Assembly (NCBI RefSeq): GCF_014646115.1
Contig: NZ_BMMV01000014.1
Location: forward strand, 40,469 to 104,468
Direction of reading: 5' to 3'
Source of the DNA: Streptomyces camponoticapitis
Lineage (GTDB): Bacteria; Actinomycetota; Actinomycetes; Streptomycetales; Streptomycetaceae
Length of the DNA: 64,000 nt
How positions within the stretch are numbered: position 1 is the stretch's first letter; each line of letters begins with the position of its first letter. Below are positions 1 through 8,627 of the stretch, piece after piece. The translations under genes were made by a program, and so were the position numbers. The notes under the pieces were generated by a model that worked only from the letters and a program-made list of their open reading frames with translations, searched no databases and was not told the DNA's origin.

Positions 1-55
1 CCCCCACGGCTCTTCTTTGTCCGCCGCCCGCCGGACCCCCGGGGGCTTCAGGGCC

Positions 56-667
56 TCAAGGCGTCAGGGGCGGGCGGGGGCCGTCCTGGCCGGGATCGCG
101 CGGCGGCCGGGGCTCGTCGTGCTTGATGACCTCGCCCTGGACGACCTTGCCGTCCGGGCGGCCCATCCTGGCCTGCTGAGCCTGCTGGAAGGCGTCGCCG
201 AAGCCACCGGGACCGGCCGCGCGCATCCGGCGCTCCAGCGACCGTTCGACCCGCCGGCTCAGCATCGTGCGCACCGGCGGGATCAGCAGGACGAGGCCGA
301 CGGCGTCGGAGACCAGCCCCGGCAGCATGATCAGCAGACCGCCCAGCATCAGGAAGCCGTTGCCCGAGGTGGGTTTCGCGCTCTCGTCGGTGCTCTCGGG
401 GGCGTCGGGGTCCTGCTGCCGGCGCTGCGCCTGCTGAAGGGTCTCGGTGAGATTGCGGAAGGCCCGGCGGCCCGCCCGCTTCACGACGACCGAGCCCAGA
501 AGGCCCGCGCCGATCAGCAGCGCCAGCACGGTGAACCCGTTGGTCGCGCCGGCCACCACGATCAGCAGCCAGATTTCGAGCACCAGCCAGACGGCGATGC
601 CCAGGGGGACAAATTTGCGCGCGCGGGAGCGCTGCGGAGCCGCGGGAGGCGGTGCGCCGGTCGTCAT
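56..667 (-). CDS. fxsA: FxsA family membrane protein
   Basis: This 203-residue protein has the FxsA layout. There are hydrophobic segments near residues 19-40, 44-62 and 105-132, the last with the motif PGLVSDAVGLVLLIPP, and then a charged, glutamine- and arginine-rich cytoplasmic tail. In Escherichia coli FxsA affects exclusion of phage T7; its biochemical role is unknown, so only membrane location can be stated. The ATG at 665-667 is chosen because the membrane domain begins soon after it. It lies 53 bp downstream of the mannosyltransferase gene on the same strand, so the two are probably co-transcribed. In Streptomyces this pair normally sits next to rbpA, which would lie just outside the left edge. 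Confidence 0.85.
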   Translation of the reverse strand: MTTGAPPPAAPQRSRARKFVPLGIAVWLVLEIWLLIVVAGATNGFTVLALLIGAGLLGSVVVKRAGRRAFRNLTETLQQAQRRQQDPDAPESTDESAKPTSGNGFLMLGGLLIMLPGLVSDAVGLVLLIPPVRTMLSRRVERSLERRMRAAGPGGFGDAFQQAQQARMGRPDGKVVQGEVIKHDEPRPPRDPGQDGPRPPLTP

Positions 668-720
668 GGTTCCAGTGTGCCTGGCGGCGGCACGCCTTGT
701 CGTACGAGGGGCGGACCGGA

Positions 721-1488
721 TCAGAGAGGCTTGCGGCCGAGCACGCGGTTGGCCCGTGTCCCGACACCCCACGCGGTCACCCGCCAGAGTGCTTCCACGA
801 GGATGTCCCGGCTCATCTTGGAGTCGCCCAGCTCCCGGTCGACGAAGGTGATCGGCACCTCCACGACATGGCAGCCGGCCTCGACGGCACGGCGCGCGAG
901 GTCGACCTGGAAGCAGTACCCCTGCGAGGCGACCTCGTCCAGGCCGAGCCTGTCGAGCGTCTCCGTACGGAAGGCGCGGAAGCCGCCGGTGATGTCGCGC
1001 AGCGGGAGGCCGAGCAGCGCCCGTGAGTACGTGCTGCCGCCGCGGGAGATCATCTCGCGCGTCCTCGGCCAGTTCACCACCCGGCCGCCGGGCACCCAGC
1101 GCGAGCCGAGCACGAGGTCGGCGCCCTTGAGGGCGGTCAGCAGCCTGGGCAGTTCCTCGGGCTGGTGGGAGCCGTCGGCGTCCATCTCGACCAGGACGCC
1201 GTAGCCGTGCTCCATGCCCCAGTGGAATCCGGCCAGATAGGCCGCGCCAAGTCCTTCCTTGCCCTTGCGGTGCAGGACATGGACCTGGCTGTCGTCGGCG
1301 GCGAGTTCGTCCGCGATCTTCCCGGTGCCGTCGGGGCTGTTGTCGTCGGCGACGAGGATGTCGGCCTCCGGGACCGCCGCGCGCAGGCGGGTGACGGTCC
1401 GTTTGATGTTCTCCGCCTCGTTGAAGGTCGGGATGATCACCAAGGCTGCGCCGAGCGGGCCGTACTGCCTCTGACCACCGTCGTTCAC
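721..1488 (-). CDS. ppm1: Polyprenol monophosphomannose synthase (GT2)
   Basis: This 255-residue family 2 glycosyltransferase transfers mannose from GDP-mannose to polyprenyl phosphate, giving the lipid donor for protein O-mannosylation and other membrane mannosylation. Visible motifs are IIPTFNEAENI near residue 18, the nucleotide-binding DDNSPDGT near 48, the metal-binding DADGSHQPEELP near 99, GSRWVPGG near 127 and ITGGFR near 166. There is no C-terminal membrane domain and no fused Lnt acyltransferase, as expected for the separate Streptomyces Ppm1 and unlike the mycobacterial fusion. The start is GTG at 1486-1488, with AAGGGG about seven bases upstream. A promoter-like pair lies about 400 bp upstream. 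FxsA follows on the same strand. Confidence 0.92.
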   Translation of the reverse strand: MNDGGQRQYGPLGAALVIIPTFNEAENIKRTVTRLRAAVPEADILVADDNSPDGTGKIADELAADDSQVHVLHRKGKEGLGAAYLAGFHWGMEHGYGVLVEMDADGSHQPEELPRLLTALKGADLVLGSRWVPGGRVVNWPRTREMISRGGSTYSRALLGLPLRDITGGFRAFRTETLDRLGLDEVASQGYCFQVDLARRAVEAGCHVVEVPITFVDRELGDSKMSRDILVEALWRVTAWGVGTRANRVLGRKPL

Positions 1489-2039
1489 AACTGCCCCTTA
1501 ATCGCCGTACGCAGAAGTACCACCTTAGCGAGCACGCGGGGGGTCGCTGTCCACACGGTGGCGGGGTTCCCCACGGGAGGGGGCGCGCGGGCGGCCGGAA
1601 TCCGCCCGCGCGAGCGCCGGGCGGGCGATCCGGGTCCTGCGGATCGGGTCCCGGCGTCCTTCGGGCCGACCTGGGACCCGCCGGCTGCGAGTCGACCGAG
1701 AGCCGTTGTCTACTGAACGCCGGGGCCCTACCCGGGTCGCACCCGCCGACCGGCGGAATCCTTCCCTCGCCCCCGAGGCGCGGGCGCTGAACCTGGCTCC
1801 CAGTGGCGTGCGCCGGTGCGGCACACACCCCATGGCCCAGCTGCGTTCGACGACTGCGTGGAAGTTGCCGGTCGGACGTCCTTTGGTGGACCCGGCCGAA
1901 CCTACCGGCCGGTCAGTGCCTGCTGTCAATACTCCTTTGACCTGCGGCATTTACCCGTTTCAGCAGGTCAGCGGGGAAGATCCGCTGGTCGCGACAGTGG
2001 CCGGCGGGCATCTGTCGGCGGTACGGAAACACGGGTACA
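1489..2039 (-). promoter_or_regulatory. 551-bp gene-free stretch with a candidate ppm1 promoter and long leader
   Basis: No convincing gene is seen here on either strand. On the minus strand a TTGACA box at 1929-1924 and a TAGGTT box at 1904-1899 are 19 bp apart and would drive ppm1. That would leave a leader of roughly 400 nt containing several GC-rich inverted repeats, including a CGGGG/CCCCG pair around 1720-1780. The stretch near 1925-1970 is unusually AT-rich for this genome. Whether the leader folds into a regulatory RNA cannot be decided from inspection. Confidence 0.4.
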
Positions 2040-3680
2040 TCACTCGTTCGGTCGCAAGAACACCGTTCGCCCGCCGACCACGGTCCGCAGACAGACGGGC
2101 AGGGCCGCGCCCGGTGTGAGATCGGGCAGACCGGGCGTCCCCGAGCGCGGGTCGGTGGACCAGCGGGAGACCCGGTCGTCGGGGGTCTGGACGATCAGTT
2201 CCGCGGTGCGCCAGACCGCGTAGTCGGCGGGTGCGCCGGGCACGAGTACGCCGGTGTCGTCCCGTCCGGCGGCGCGCCCCCCGCCGCGCGTGTGGGCGGT
2301 GAAGGCGGCGCGTACGGAGACGCGGTGGGCGGGTGTGCGGTGGAAGGCGGCGGCCCTGATGGTGCCCCACGGGTCGAGCGCGGTCACCGGGCTGTCGGAG
2401 CCGAGGGCGAGCGGGACGCCGGCGCGCAGGAGGGCGGCGTACGGGTTGAGGGTTCCGGCGCGGGTCACGCCGAGCCGATCGGCGTACATGCCCTCCGTAC
2501 CGCCCCACGCCGCGTCGAACGCGGGCTGGACGGAGGCGGTGAGGCCGAGTTCGGCGAAGGCGGCGACGGTCTCGGGGGTGAGCATCTCGGCGTGCTCGAC
2601 CCGGTGGCGGGCGGCCCGGATCCGGGAGAGGCCGAGCGTCTCGGCGGCGGCGCGCGTCCCGGCGACGACCGCCCCGATCGCGGCGTCTCCGATGGCGTGG
2701 AAGCCGGCCTGGAGACCGGCTTCGGTGCAGGCGGTGACATGTGCGGCGATGTCGGCCGCGTCGAGGTGCGCGGTGCCGGTGTGGGGCGCGTCCGCGTACG
2801 GCTCGTGCAGCCAGGCGGTGTGCGAACCGAGGGAGCCGTCCACGAAGAGATCGCCCGCCGCGCCGACGGCACCGAGTTCACGGATCCGCGCCGCGCCCTT
2901 GTCGTCGGCGATCGCTTCGGCCCAGTAGCCGTAAACGCGTGGGCCCGCCTCGTCCTCGGCCAGCCGGAGCAGCCCGGTGAGGTCGTCCTCGCCGGAGATG
3001 TCGGGGCCGGCGCACTCGTGGAGCGTGCCGATGCCGAGAGAGGCCGCGCGGGCGCGCGCGGCGCGCTGGGCCCCGGTGCGCTGCGCGGGGGTCACGGCGG
3101 CGTGTGCGGCGGCCCGTACGGCGTGGTGCGCGTCGCCGGTCAGCGGGGCGTCGCGGTGGAATCCGGCCAGTTCGGTGACGCCGGGCACCAGATCGAGCAG
3201 GGCGGTGGTCACCACGGCCGAATGGACGTCGACGCGCGTCAGATAGAGCGGCCTGCCGTCCGCGGCCTCGTCGAGCTCCCGACGCGTGGGCGCACGGCGC
3301 TCGGGCCACCGCGAGGCGTCCCAGCCGTGCCCGAGGAGCACCCGGTCGCCGGGGTGCGCCGTGCGGTGGGCCCGTACGAGCGTGAGGGCGTCACCGAGCG
3401 TTCCGGCGCCGGTCAGGTCGAGTCCGGTGAGGGCGAGGCCGGTCGCGGTGGTGTGGACGTGCGCGTCGGTGAACGCGGGGGTGACGAGGGCGCCTTCGAG
3501 GTCGACGGTCTCGTCGACACCGGAGGCGAAGGAGTCGGCGGCGCCTTCGGAGCCCACCCAGGCGACATGACCGCGTTCGACGACCATCGCGGTGGCGAAG
3601 GGGTCGGCGGGGCTGTGGACTTCTCCACCGCGCAGCAGCACGGTGCGGGGTTCGCTCTGGGGGGCGGCGCGATCGTTCAT
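2040..3680 (-). CDS. Amidohydrolase family protein (YtcJ-like)
   Basis: This 546-residue protein belongs to the amidohydrolase_3 (YtcJ-like) branch of the metal-dependent TIM-barrel hydrolases. The metal-binding HxH is in TDAHVHTTATG near residue 74. Other landmarks are GFHAIGDAAIG near 320, HRVEHAEM near 355 and the catalytic aspartate region LALGSDSPV near 427. Proteins of this branch hydrolyse C-N bonds in cyclic amides or N-acyl compounds, but the substrate cannot be read from sequence. There is no signal peptide, so it is cytoplasmic. The ATG at 3678-3680 is preferred over a start 57 bp upstream because GGGAG lies about ten bases before it. The gene is monocistronic, with Lrp next upstream. 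Confidence 0.85.
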   Translation of the reverse strand: MNDRAAPQSEPRTVLLRGGEVHSPADPFATAMVVERGHVAWVGSEGAADSFASGVDETVDLEGALVTPAFTDAHVHTTATGLALTGLDLTGAGTLGDALTLVRAHRTAHPGDRVLLGHGWDASRWPERRAPTRRELDEAADGRPLYLTRVDVHSAVVTTALLDLVPGVTELAGFHRDAPLTGDAHHAVRAAAHAAVTPAQRTGAQRAARARAASLGIGTLHECAGPDISGEDDLTGLLRLAEDEAGPRVYGYWAEAIADDKGAARIRELGAVGAAGDLFVDGSLGSHTAWLHEPYADAPHTGTAHLDAADIAAHVTACTEAGLQAGFHAIGDAAIGAVVAGTRAAAETLGLSRIRAARHRVEHAEMLTPETVAAFAELGLTASVQPAFDAAWGGTEGMYADRLGVTRAGTLNPYAALLRAGVPLALGSDSPVTALDPWGTIRAAAFHRTPAHRVSVRAAFTAHTRGGGRAAGRDDTGVLVPGAPADYAVWRTAELIVQTPDDRVSRWSTDPRSGTPGLPDLTPGAALPVCLRTVVGGRTVFLRPNE

Positions 3681-3797
3681 GGGGCCAGTCTCCCGCTTCG
3701 CGGGACCAGGACGGCAGGCAGGGGTGAAGTGGGGCACCCGGCGGGTGAGCCGAGGGGTGACAGCGGCCCAGGGCGCCCCGGAGGCGGACCGGGCCCC

Positions 3798-4238
3798 TCA
3801 GAAGTGCGGCGGCCGTGCTTCGTACGGGGTGGACAGGACGACCGTCGTACGGGTCGAGACCCCCGCCAGTGTGCGGATACGGGTCAGCAGGTTCTCCAGC
3901 GCCAGCGGCGTCGCCACCCGCACCTTGAGGATGTAGTTCTCCTCGCCGGCCACGCTGTGGCACGCCTCGATCTCGGGGATCGGGGCGAGCCGTTCCGCGA
4001 TGTCGTCCGGCGCGCTGGGGTCGAAGGGTTTGACCGAGATGAACGCGGTCATGGGCAGGCCCACGGCTTCCGGGTCCACCACGGCGGCGTAGCCGCGTAC
4101 CACTCCGCGCTGCTCCAGCCTGCGGACGCGCTGATGCACCGCCGAGGTGGACAGACCGGTGGCCTTGCCCAGGTCGGTGTAGCTCATCCGCCCGTCCTTG
4201 ACGAGCAACTCCACGATCTGACGATCCAGCTCCTCCAT
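3798..4238 (-). CDS. Lrp/AsnC family transcriptional regulator
   Basis: This 146-residue regulator has an N-terminal winged helix-turn-helix (MSYTDLGKATGLSTSAVHQR, residues about 18-37) and a C-terminal RAM ligand-binding domain with the family motif VAGEENYILKV near residue 97. Lrp/AsnC proteins form dimers to octamers and sense amino acids or related small molecules. The ATG at 4236-4238 opens directly with EELDRQIVELL, the usual family start; an in-frame ATG at 4257-4259 would add seven residues. It is followed on the same strand by the amidohydrolase after 117 bp, which is a possible target. The ligand is unknown. Confidence 0.9.
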   Translation of the reverse strand: MEELDRQIVELLVKDGRMSYTDLGKATGLSTSAVHQRVRRLEQRGVVRGYAAVVDPEAVGLPMTAFISVKPFDPSAPDDIAERLAPIPEIEACHSVAGEENYILKVRVATPLALENLLTRIRTLAGVSTRTTVVLSTPYEARPPHF

Positions 4239-4441
4239 GCGGATCAACCTATTGCCCATGGTCACTTCCGGCACAGTCGGCGGTGTACCGGATCGTCACC
4301 TGCGCCGGGCATGTGACGAACACCACAGGTATGTCACGGGGTCCGTCGAGACCTCACGGTTACCTGAGGCGCGCGACGGGAATTGCTTGCTGTGGTCGAG
4401 GCCGCACGTGGCTGTCGGCCCACCCGAGGGGGAGTGTCTCC

Positions 4442-4843
4442 ATGCAGAGCCTGAAGCGCACCGGACGTATCGAACCGGAGCCCGTTGATCTCGTCGAGGC
4501 CGATGAGTTCGACTTCTACGACACCTTCGAGATGTTCCGGGTCGTGTGCCCGGACTGCTCCCAGCCGATCGCCCTGCTGGCCGACGAGGACAGCCTTCCC
4601 GAACACGCGCTGTGCCCCAGCCCGTGGAACCCTTTCGTGCTCACCGTCTGCGCGGGTACGGGCCGTTCGGCCACGGACGCCCGGCCGGCCGACGAGACGC
4701 TCGACGCCCAGGAGCAGGACACCGCACTGCTGCTGACGCTCCCTCAAGGACTGGACTGGCGCACGCAGCCGTTCTCCCACGCGGGTGGCCCGGGTTCACG
4801 CCCGTTCAAGGTGCCGCATCTGCGTGGCCAGGCCGCCGCCTGA
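4442..4843 (+). CDS. Conserved hypothetical protein with a CxxC pair
   Basis: This is a 133-residue acidic protein that I do not assign to a named family. A CPDC pair sits near residue 37 (VVCPDCSQPIALLADE) and a lone cysteine follows about 20 residues later (HALCPSPWNPF), which could form part of a small metal or redox site. There is no signal peptide or membrane segment. The start is ATG at 4442-4444, preceded by GGGAG eight bases upstream. It is transcribed divergently from the Lrp gene, with 200 bp between them. Similar short proteins occur in other streptomycetes, but no function is known to me. Confidence 0.7.
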   Translation: MQSLKRTGRIEPEPVDLVEADEFDFYDTFEMFRVVCPDCSQPIALLADEDSLPEHALCPSPWNPFVLTVCAGTGRSATDARPADETLDAQEQDTALLLTLPQGLDWRTQPFSHAGGPGSRPFKVPHLRGQAAA

Positions 4844-4888
4844 CGCCTCGTCGCCGCTGACGTCGTCGCCGCTGACGCCTCGTCGCCG
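4841..4888 (+). repeat. Three imperfect short tandem repeats at the 3' end of the CxxC gene
   Basis: Three head-to-tail copies of a TGACGCCTCGTCGCCGC-like unit occupy 4841-4857, 4858-4872 (two bases shorter) and 4873-4888. The first begins exactly at the stop codon of the upstream gene. Each copy supplies an in-frame or near-frame TGA. The array could be slippage-prone; no function is evident. Confidence 0.7.
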
Positions 4889-4991
4889 TCCGACGCTCCC
4901 TCACATCGAGCGGACCGCTCGTCGGTCCCGCTGTCCCGTCCGCCGGTTGGCGACTCCCGACGGACGGACCAGTACGGACGGACGACGGGGT

Positions 4992-6164
4992 TCAGCGGGT
5001 CTCGGGCCCCGCGAGATGACGGGCGATCACCATGCGCTGGATCTGGTTGGTGCCCTCGACGATCTGGAGCACCTTCGCCTCGCGCATATAGCGCTCGGCG
5101 GGGAAATCGGCGGTGTATCCGTAGCCGCCGAGCACCTGAACGGCGTCCGTGGTCACCTGCATCGCCGCGTCCGTGCAGAACAGCTTCGCCATCGCCGCCT
5201 GGCGGGAGAACGGCAGACCCGCGTCCCGCAGCCGCGCCGCCGCGAGATACAGGGACCGCCCCGCCTCGATCCGGGTGGCCATGTCGGCGAGCATGAAGCG
5301 CAGGCCCTGGAAGTCGGCGATGGGGCGGCCGAACTGCCGTCTCCCGGTGGCGTATTCGACCGCCTCGTCCAGGGCTGCCTGGGCGACGCCCACGGCGCAC
5401 GCGGCGATTCCGAGCCGGCCCGAGTCGAGCGCGGCGAGGGCGATCGCGAACCCCTGCCCCTCGTCGCCGATCCGTCGGTCGTCGCCGATCCGGACGCCGT
5501 CGAAGTGGAGTTGGGCGGTGGGCGAGCCCTTCATGCCCATCTTCTTCTCGGGTACGGCGGCGGCCAGTCCGTCGGCGTCGCCCGGCACCAGGAAGGCGGA
5601 GATGCCGCCGGCGCCCTCGCCTCCGGTGCGCGCGAGCACGGTGTAGAAGTCGGCGATGCCGCCGTGGGTGATCCAGGCCTTGGTGCCGGTGATCACCCAG
5701 TCCTCGCCGTCCCTGACGGCCTTCGTGCGCAGTGAGGCGGCGTCGGAGCCCGAGGAGGGCTCGGAGAGGCAGTACGCGCCGAGCAGGCCGCCGCCGAGCA
5801 TGGCGGGGAGGTGCTTGGCCTGCTGGTCGGGGGTGCCGTACGCGGCGAGCGCGTGGCAGGCCAGGGAGTGGACGCTGACGCCGAGCCCGATGGTGAGACG
5901 GGCCGCGGCGAGCTCTTCCAGGACCTGGAGGTAGACCTCGTACGGCTGGTCGCCGCCGCCGTGCTCGGAGTCGTAGGGGAGGCCGAGCAGTCCCGATCCG
6001 GAGAGGAGGGTGAAGGTCTCCCGGGGGAAGTGGCCCGCCTCCTCCTCGTCGGCCGCCGTGGGGACGATCTCCCGCTCGACGATGTCGCGTACGAGTGCGA
6101 GCAGGTCCTTGGACTCCTCGGTGGGCAACTGACGTTCCACCGTTCGCGGGGCGCGGTCGGGCAT
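4992..6164 (-). CDS. Acyl-CoA dehydrogenase family protein
   Basis: This 390-residue flavoprotein dehydrogenates acyl-CoA thioesters at the alpha-beta position in fatty-acid or branched amino-acid breakdown. It contains the FAD/substrate signature AYCLSEPSSGSDA near residue 130, the middle beta domain with WITHGGIAD, and the C-terminal helical motif LGGYGYTADFPAERYMREAK. VEGTNQIQR near 375 holds the expected catalytic glutamate. Length is normal for the family. The ATG at 6162-6164 is preferred to one 63 bp upstream because GGGAGGAG lies about ten bases before it. It faces away from the chitinase across a 383-bp region. Chain-length preference is not evident. Confidence 0.93.
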   Translation of the reverse strand: MPDRAPRTVERQLPTEESKDLLALVRDIVEREIVPTAADEEEAGHFPRETFTLLSGSGLLGLPYDSEHGGGDQPYEVYLQVLEELAAARLTIGLGVSVHSLACHALAAYGTPDQQAKHLPAMLGGGLLGAYCLSEPSSGSDAASLRTKAVRDGEDWVITGTKAWITHGGIADFYTVLARTGGEGAGGISAFLVPGDADGLAAAVPEKKMGMKGSPTAQLHFDGVRIGDDRRIGDEGQGFAIALAALDSGRLGIAACAVGVAQAALDEAVEYATGRRQFGRPIADFQGLRFMLADMATRIEAGRSLYLAAARLRDAGLPFSRQAAMAKLFCTDAAMQVTTDAVQVLGGYGYTADFPAERYMREAKVLQIVEGTNQIQRMVIARHLAGPETR

Positions 6165-6547
6165 GGCGGCGCTCTCCTCCCTGTCGGGACGGTACGGCGG
6201 CCGCGCACTGGGTGTGGCGGCGGTCACCGGTCGAGGCCCGGGGTGTCCCCCGGGCCGGAATACTGCCCAACCGATGCTGCCTTCCCGGGTTACGGGAGGG
6301 GCTGACCAGCGGCTGTGGCGCGTTGAGTATGCCCGATCGGCGGGGTGCAGTCACGGGAGGTCAGCCCCTGTGCGGGTTCCGCTTCGGTTCCGTTTGGCCG
6401 CCCTCGGATCTCGGTCGCACTCACCGGGAAGTTGGTCCGCACCATTGACCCACTGGTCTAGTCCTTCTACCGTCCGGGTGAACACACTTCACGTCCGTGC
6501 CACGTCGACGGCCCGGACCTCGATCTCCCTCCCCACGAGGAGACCTC
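6165..6547. other. 383-bp divergent intergenic region between acyl-CoA dehydrogenase and chitinase
   Basis: This gene-free stretch holds a strong hairpin with a 9-bp stem (arms 6235-6243 and 6248-6256) near the acyl-CoA dehydrogenase side. The chitinase control region is at 6430-6470, described separately. The remainder is GC-rich with no further recognisable site. Confidence 0.6.
6432..6467 (+). promoter_or_regulatory. Two DasR-type operator sites in the chitinase promoter
   Basis: Two sites resembling the DasR response element core TGGTCTAGACCA are visible. TGGTCCGCACCA at 6433-6444 matches 9 of 12 positions and is symmetric in its outer arms. TGGTCTAGTCCT at 6454-6465 matches 10 of 12. 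Their starts are 21 bp apart, two helical turns. Streptomyces chitinase promoters are known to carry such paired direct repeats, which give induction by chitin oligomers and repression by DasR. Placement about 85-115 bp before the chitinase start fits that role. Confidence 0.7.
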
Positions 6548-7792
<1,245 letters not shown>

Positions 7793-7799
7793 CACGGCC

Positions 7800-7840
7800 G
7801 CGGGCGCCGGACGGGCCGGTCGGGCCCGTCCGGCGCCCGC
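7800..7840. terminator. Bidirectional terminator hairpin between chitinase and TetR gene
   Basis: A perfect 18-bp GC-rich stem (arms 7800-7817 and 7823-7840) with loop GGTCG lies in the 66-bp gap between the two convergent genes, so it can serve both. There is no T-tract, as is usual in Streptomyces. Confidence 0.85.
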
Positions 7841-7858
7841 GTCGTACCGCTCAGCGCC

Positions 7859-8515
7859 TCAGAGACCGGTGTACGGGCGGAAGTCCGGGTCCGCCGGCGG
7901 CGCCGGGCAGTCCGGCGCGAACTCCTCGATCGTGTTGAGCGTGTGACGCAGCATCCGCACCAGCAGATCGCGCGGGATCTCCCGGGTCAGCTCCTCGCGG
8001 TGCTCCAGCCATTCGAGGGTCAGCCACTCCACGCTGCTGAGCCAGCCCAGCAGGGCGAGTCTGGCGATCGGCGGGATGTCCCGGCGGCCGTACGCGGCCT
8101 CGGCGACGGTGGAGACCAGTCCCGTACGCACGGCGTCGCGGATCGCCTGCACCTGGGTGTCGAAGCCGACGCCGCCGGTGATGATCGTGCGGTAGGCGGC
8201 CTCGTTGAACTCGGCGAACCGGAGATAGGCCTCGACGGTGCGCTGCACGCGCTGTGTGTTGGGCAGATCGCCGCCGCCCGACGCGAGCGAGACGAGATCC
8301 ATCACCGAGTCCTCGATGATGGCGAGGTAGTAGCCGCGCTTGTTCTTGAAGTAGTAGTAGATCAGCCCTTTCGCGACACCCGCGTGCTCGGCGATGTCGT
8401 CCATGGACAGGGCGTCGTACGACGTGTCGGCGAACAACTTACGGCCGGTGGCGATGAGTTCGGAGCGGCGCGTCTGCGCCCGCTCGCTCTCGCCACGCTG
8501 CTGCCTGTTGTTCAA
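7859..8515 (-). CDS. TetR family transcriptional regulator
   Basis: This 218-residue one-domain repressor has an N-terminal helix-turn-helix, MDDIAEHAGVAKGLIYYYFK (residues about 38-57), followed by an all-helical ligand domain resembling the TetR_C actinobacterial type (LLGWLSSVEWLTLEWLEHRE). The start appears to be TTG at 8513-8515, with GGGAAG seven bases before it; no better start is seen before the DNA-binding domain. It lies downstream of, and on the same strand as, the C39-like peptidase gene, 112 bp away. Its targets and ligand are not known. It converges with the chitinase gene, and there is no evidence that it regulates it. Confidence 0.9.
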   Translation of the reverse strand: MNNRQQRGESERAQTRRSELIATGRKLFADTSYDALSMDDIAEHAGVAKGLIYYYFKNKRGYYLAIIEDSVMDLVSLASGGGDLPNTQRVQRTVEAYLRFAEFNEAAYRTIITGGVGFDTQVQAIRDAVRTGLVSTVAEAAYGRRDIPPIARLALLGWLSSVEWLTLEWLEHREELTREIPRDLLVRMLRHTLNTIEEFAPDCPAPPADPDFRPYTGL

Positions 8516-8627
8516 GTCCGCGCTTCCCAGTCTCGGCCGTCACAGGAGATCCGCAGTATTGCAGACCCGCTGACAAGGGCCGGGACCGGCGTCGACGACG
8601 CCCTGCCGGACCGCCGGGGCGTGTCTC

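Noticed and set aside
1700..1900. Resemblance of part of the ppm1 leader to a cobalamin riboswitch (CGCCACTGGGAGCCAGG on the minus strand)
   Set aside because: The remaining conserved blocks and their order do not fit, and the downstream gene has no link to cobalamin.
1525..1950. A 141-codon minus-strand frame in the gap before ppm1
   Set aside because: No ribosome binding site, arginine- and proline-rich composition typical of random frames, and it overlaps the likely promoter.
2292..4316. A 674-codon plus-strand frame across the amidohydrolase and Lrp genes
   Set aside because: It covers two well-recognised genes on the other strand and its translation is Gly-Arg-Val rich without any motif.
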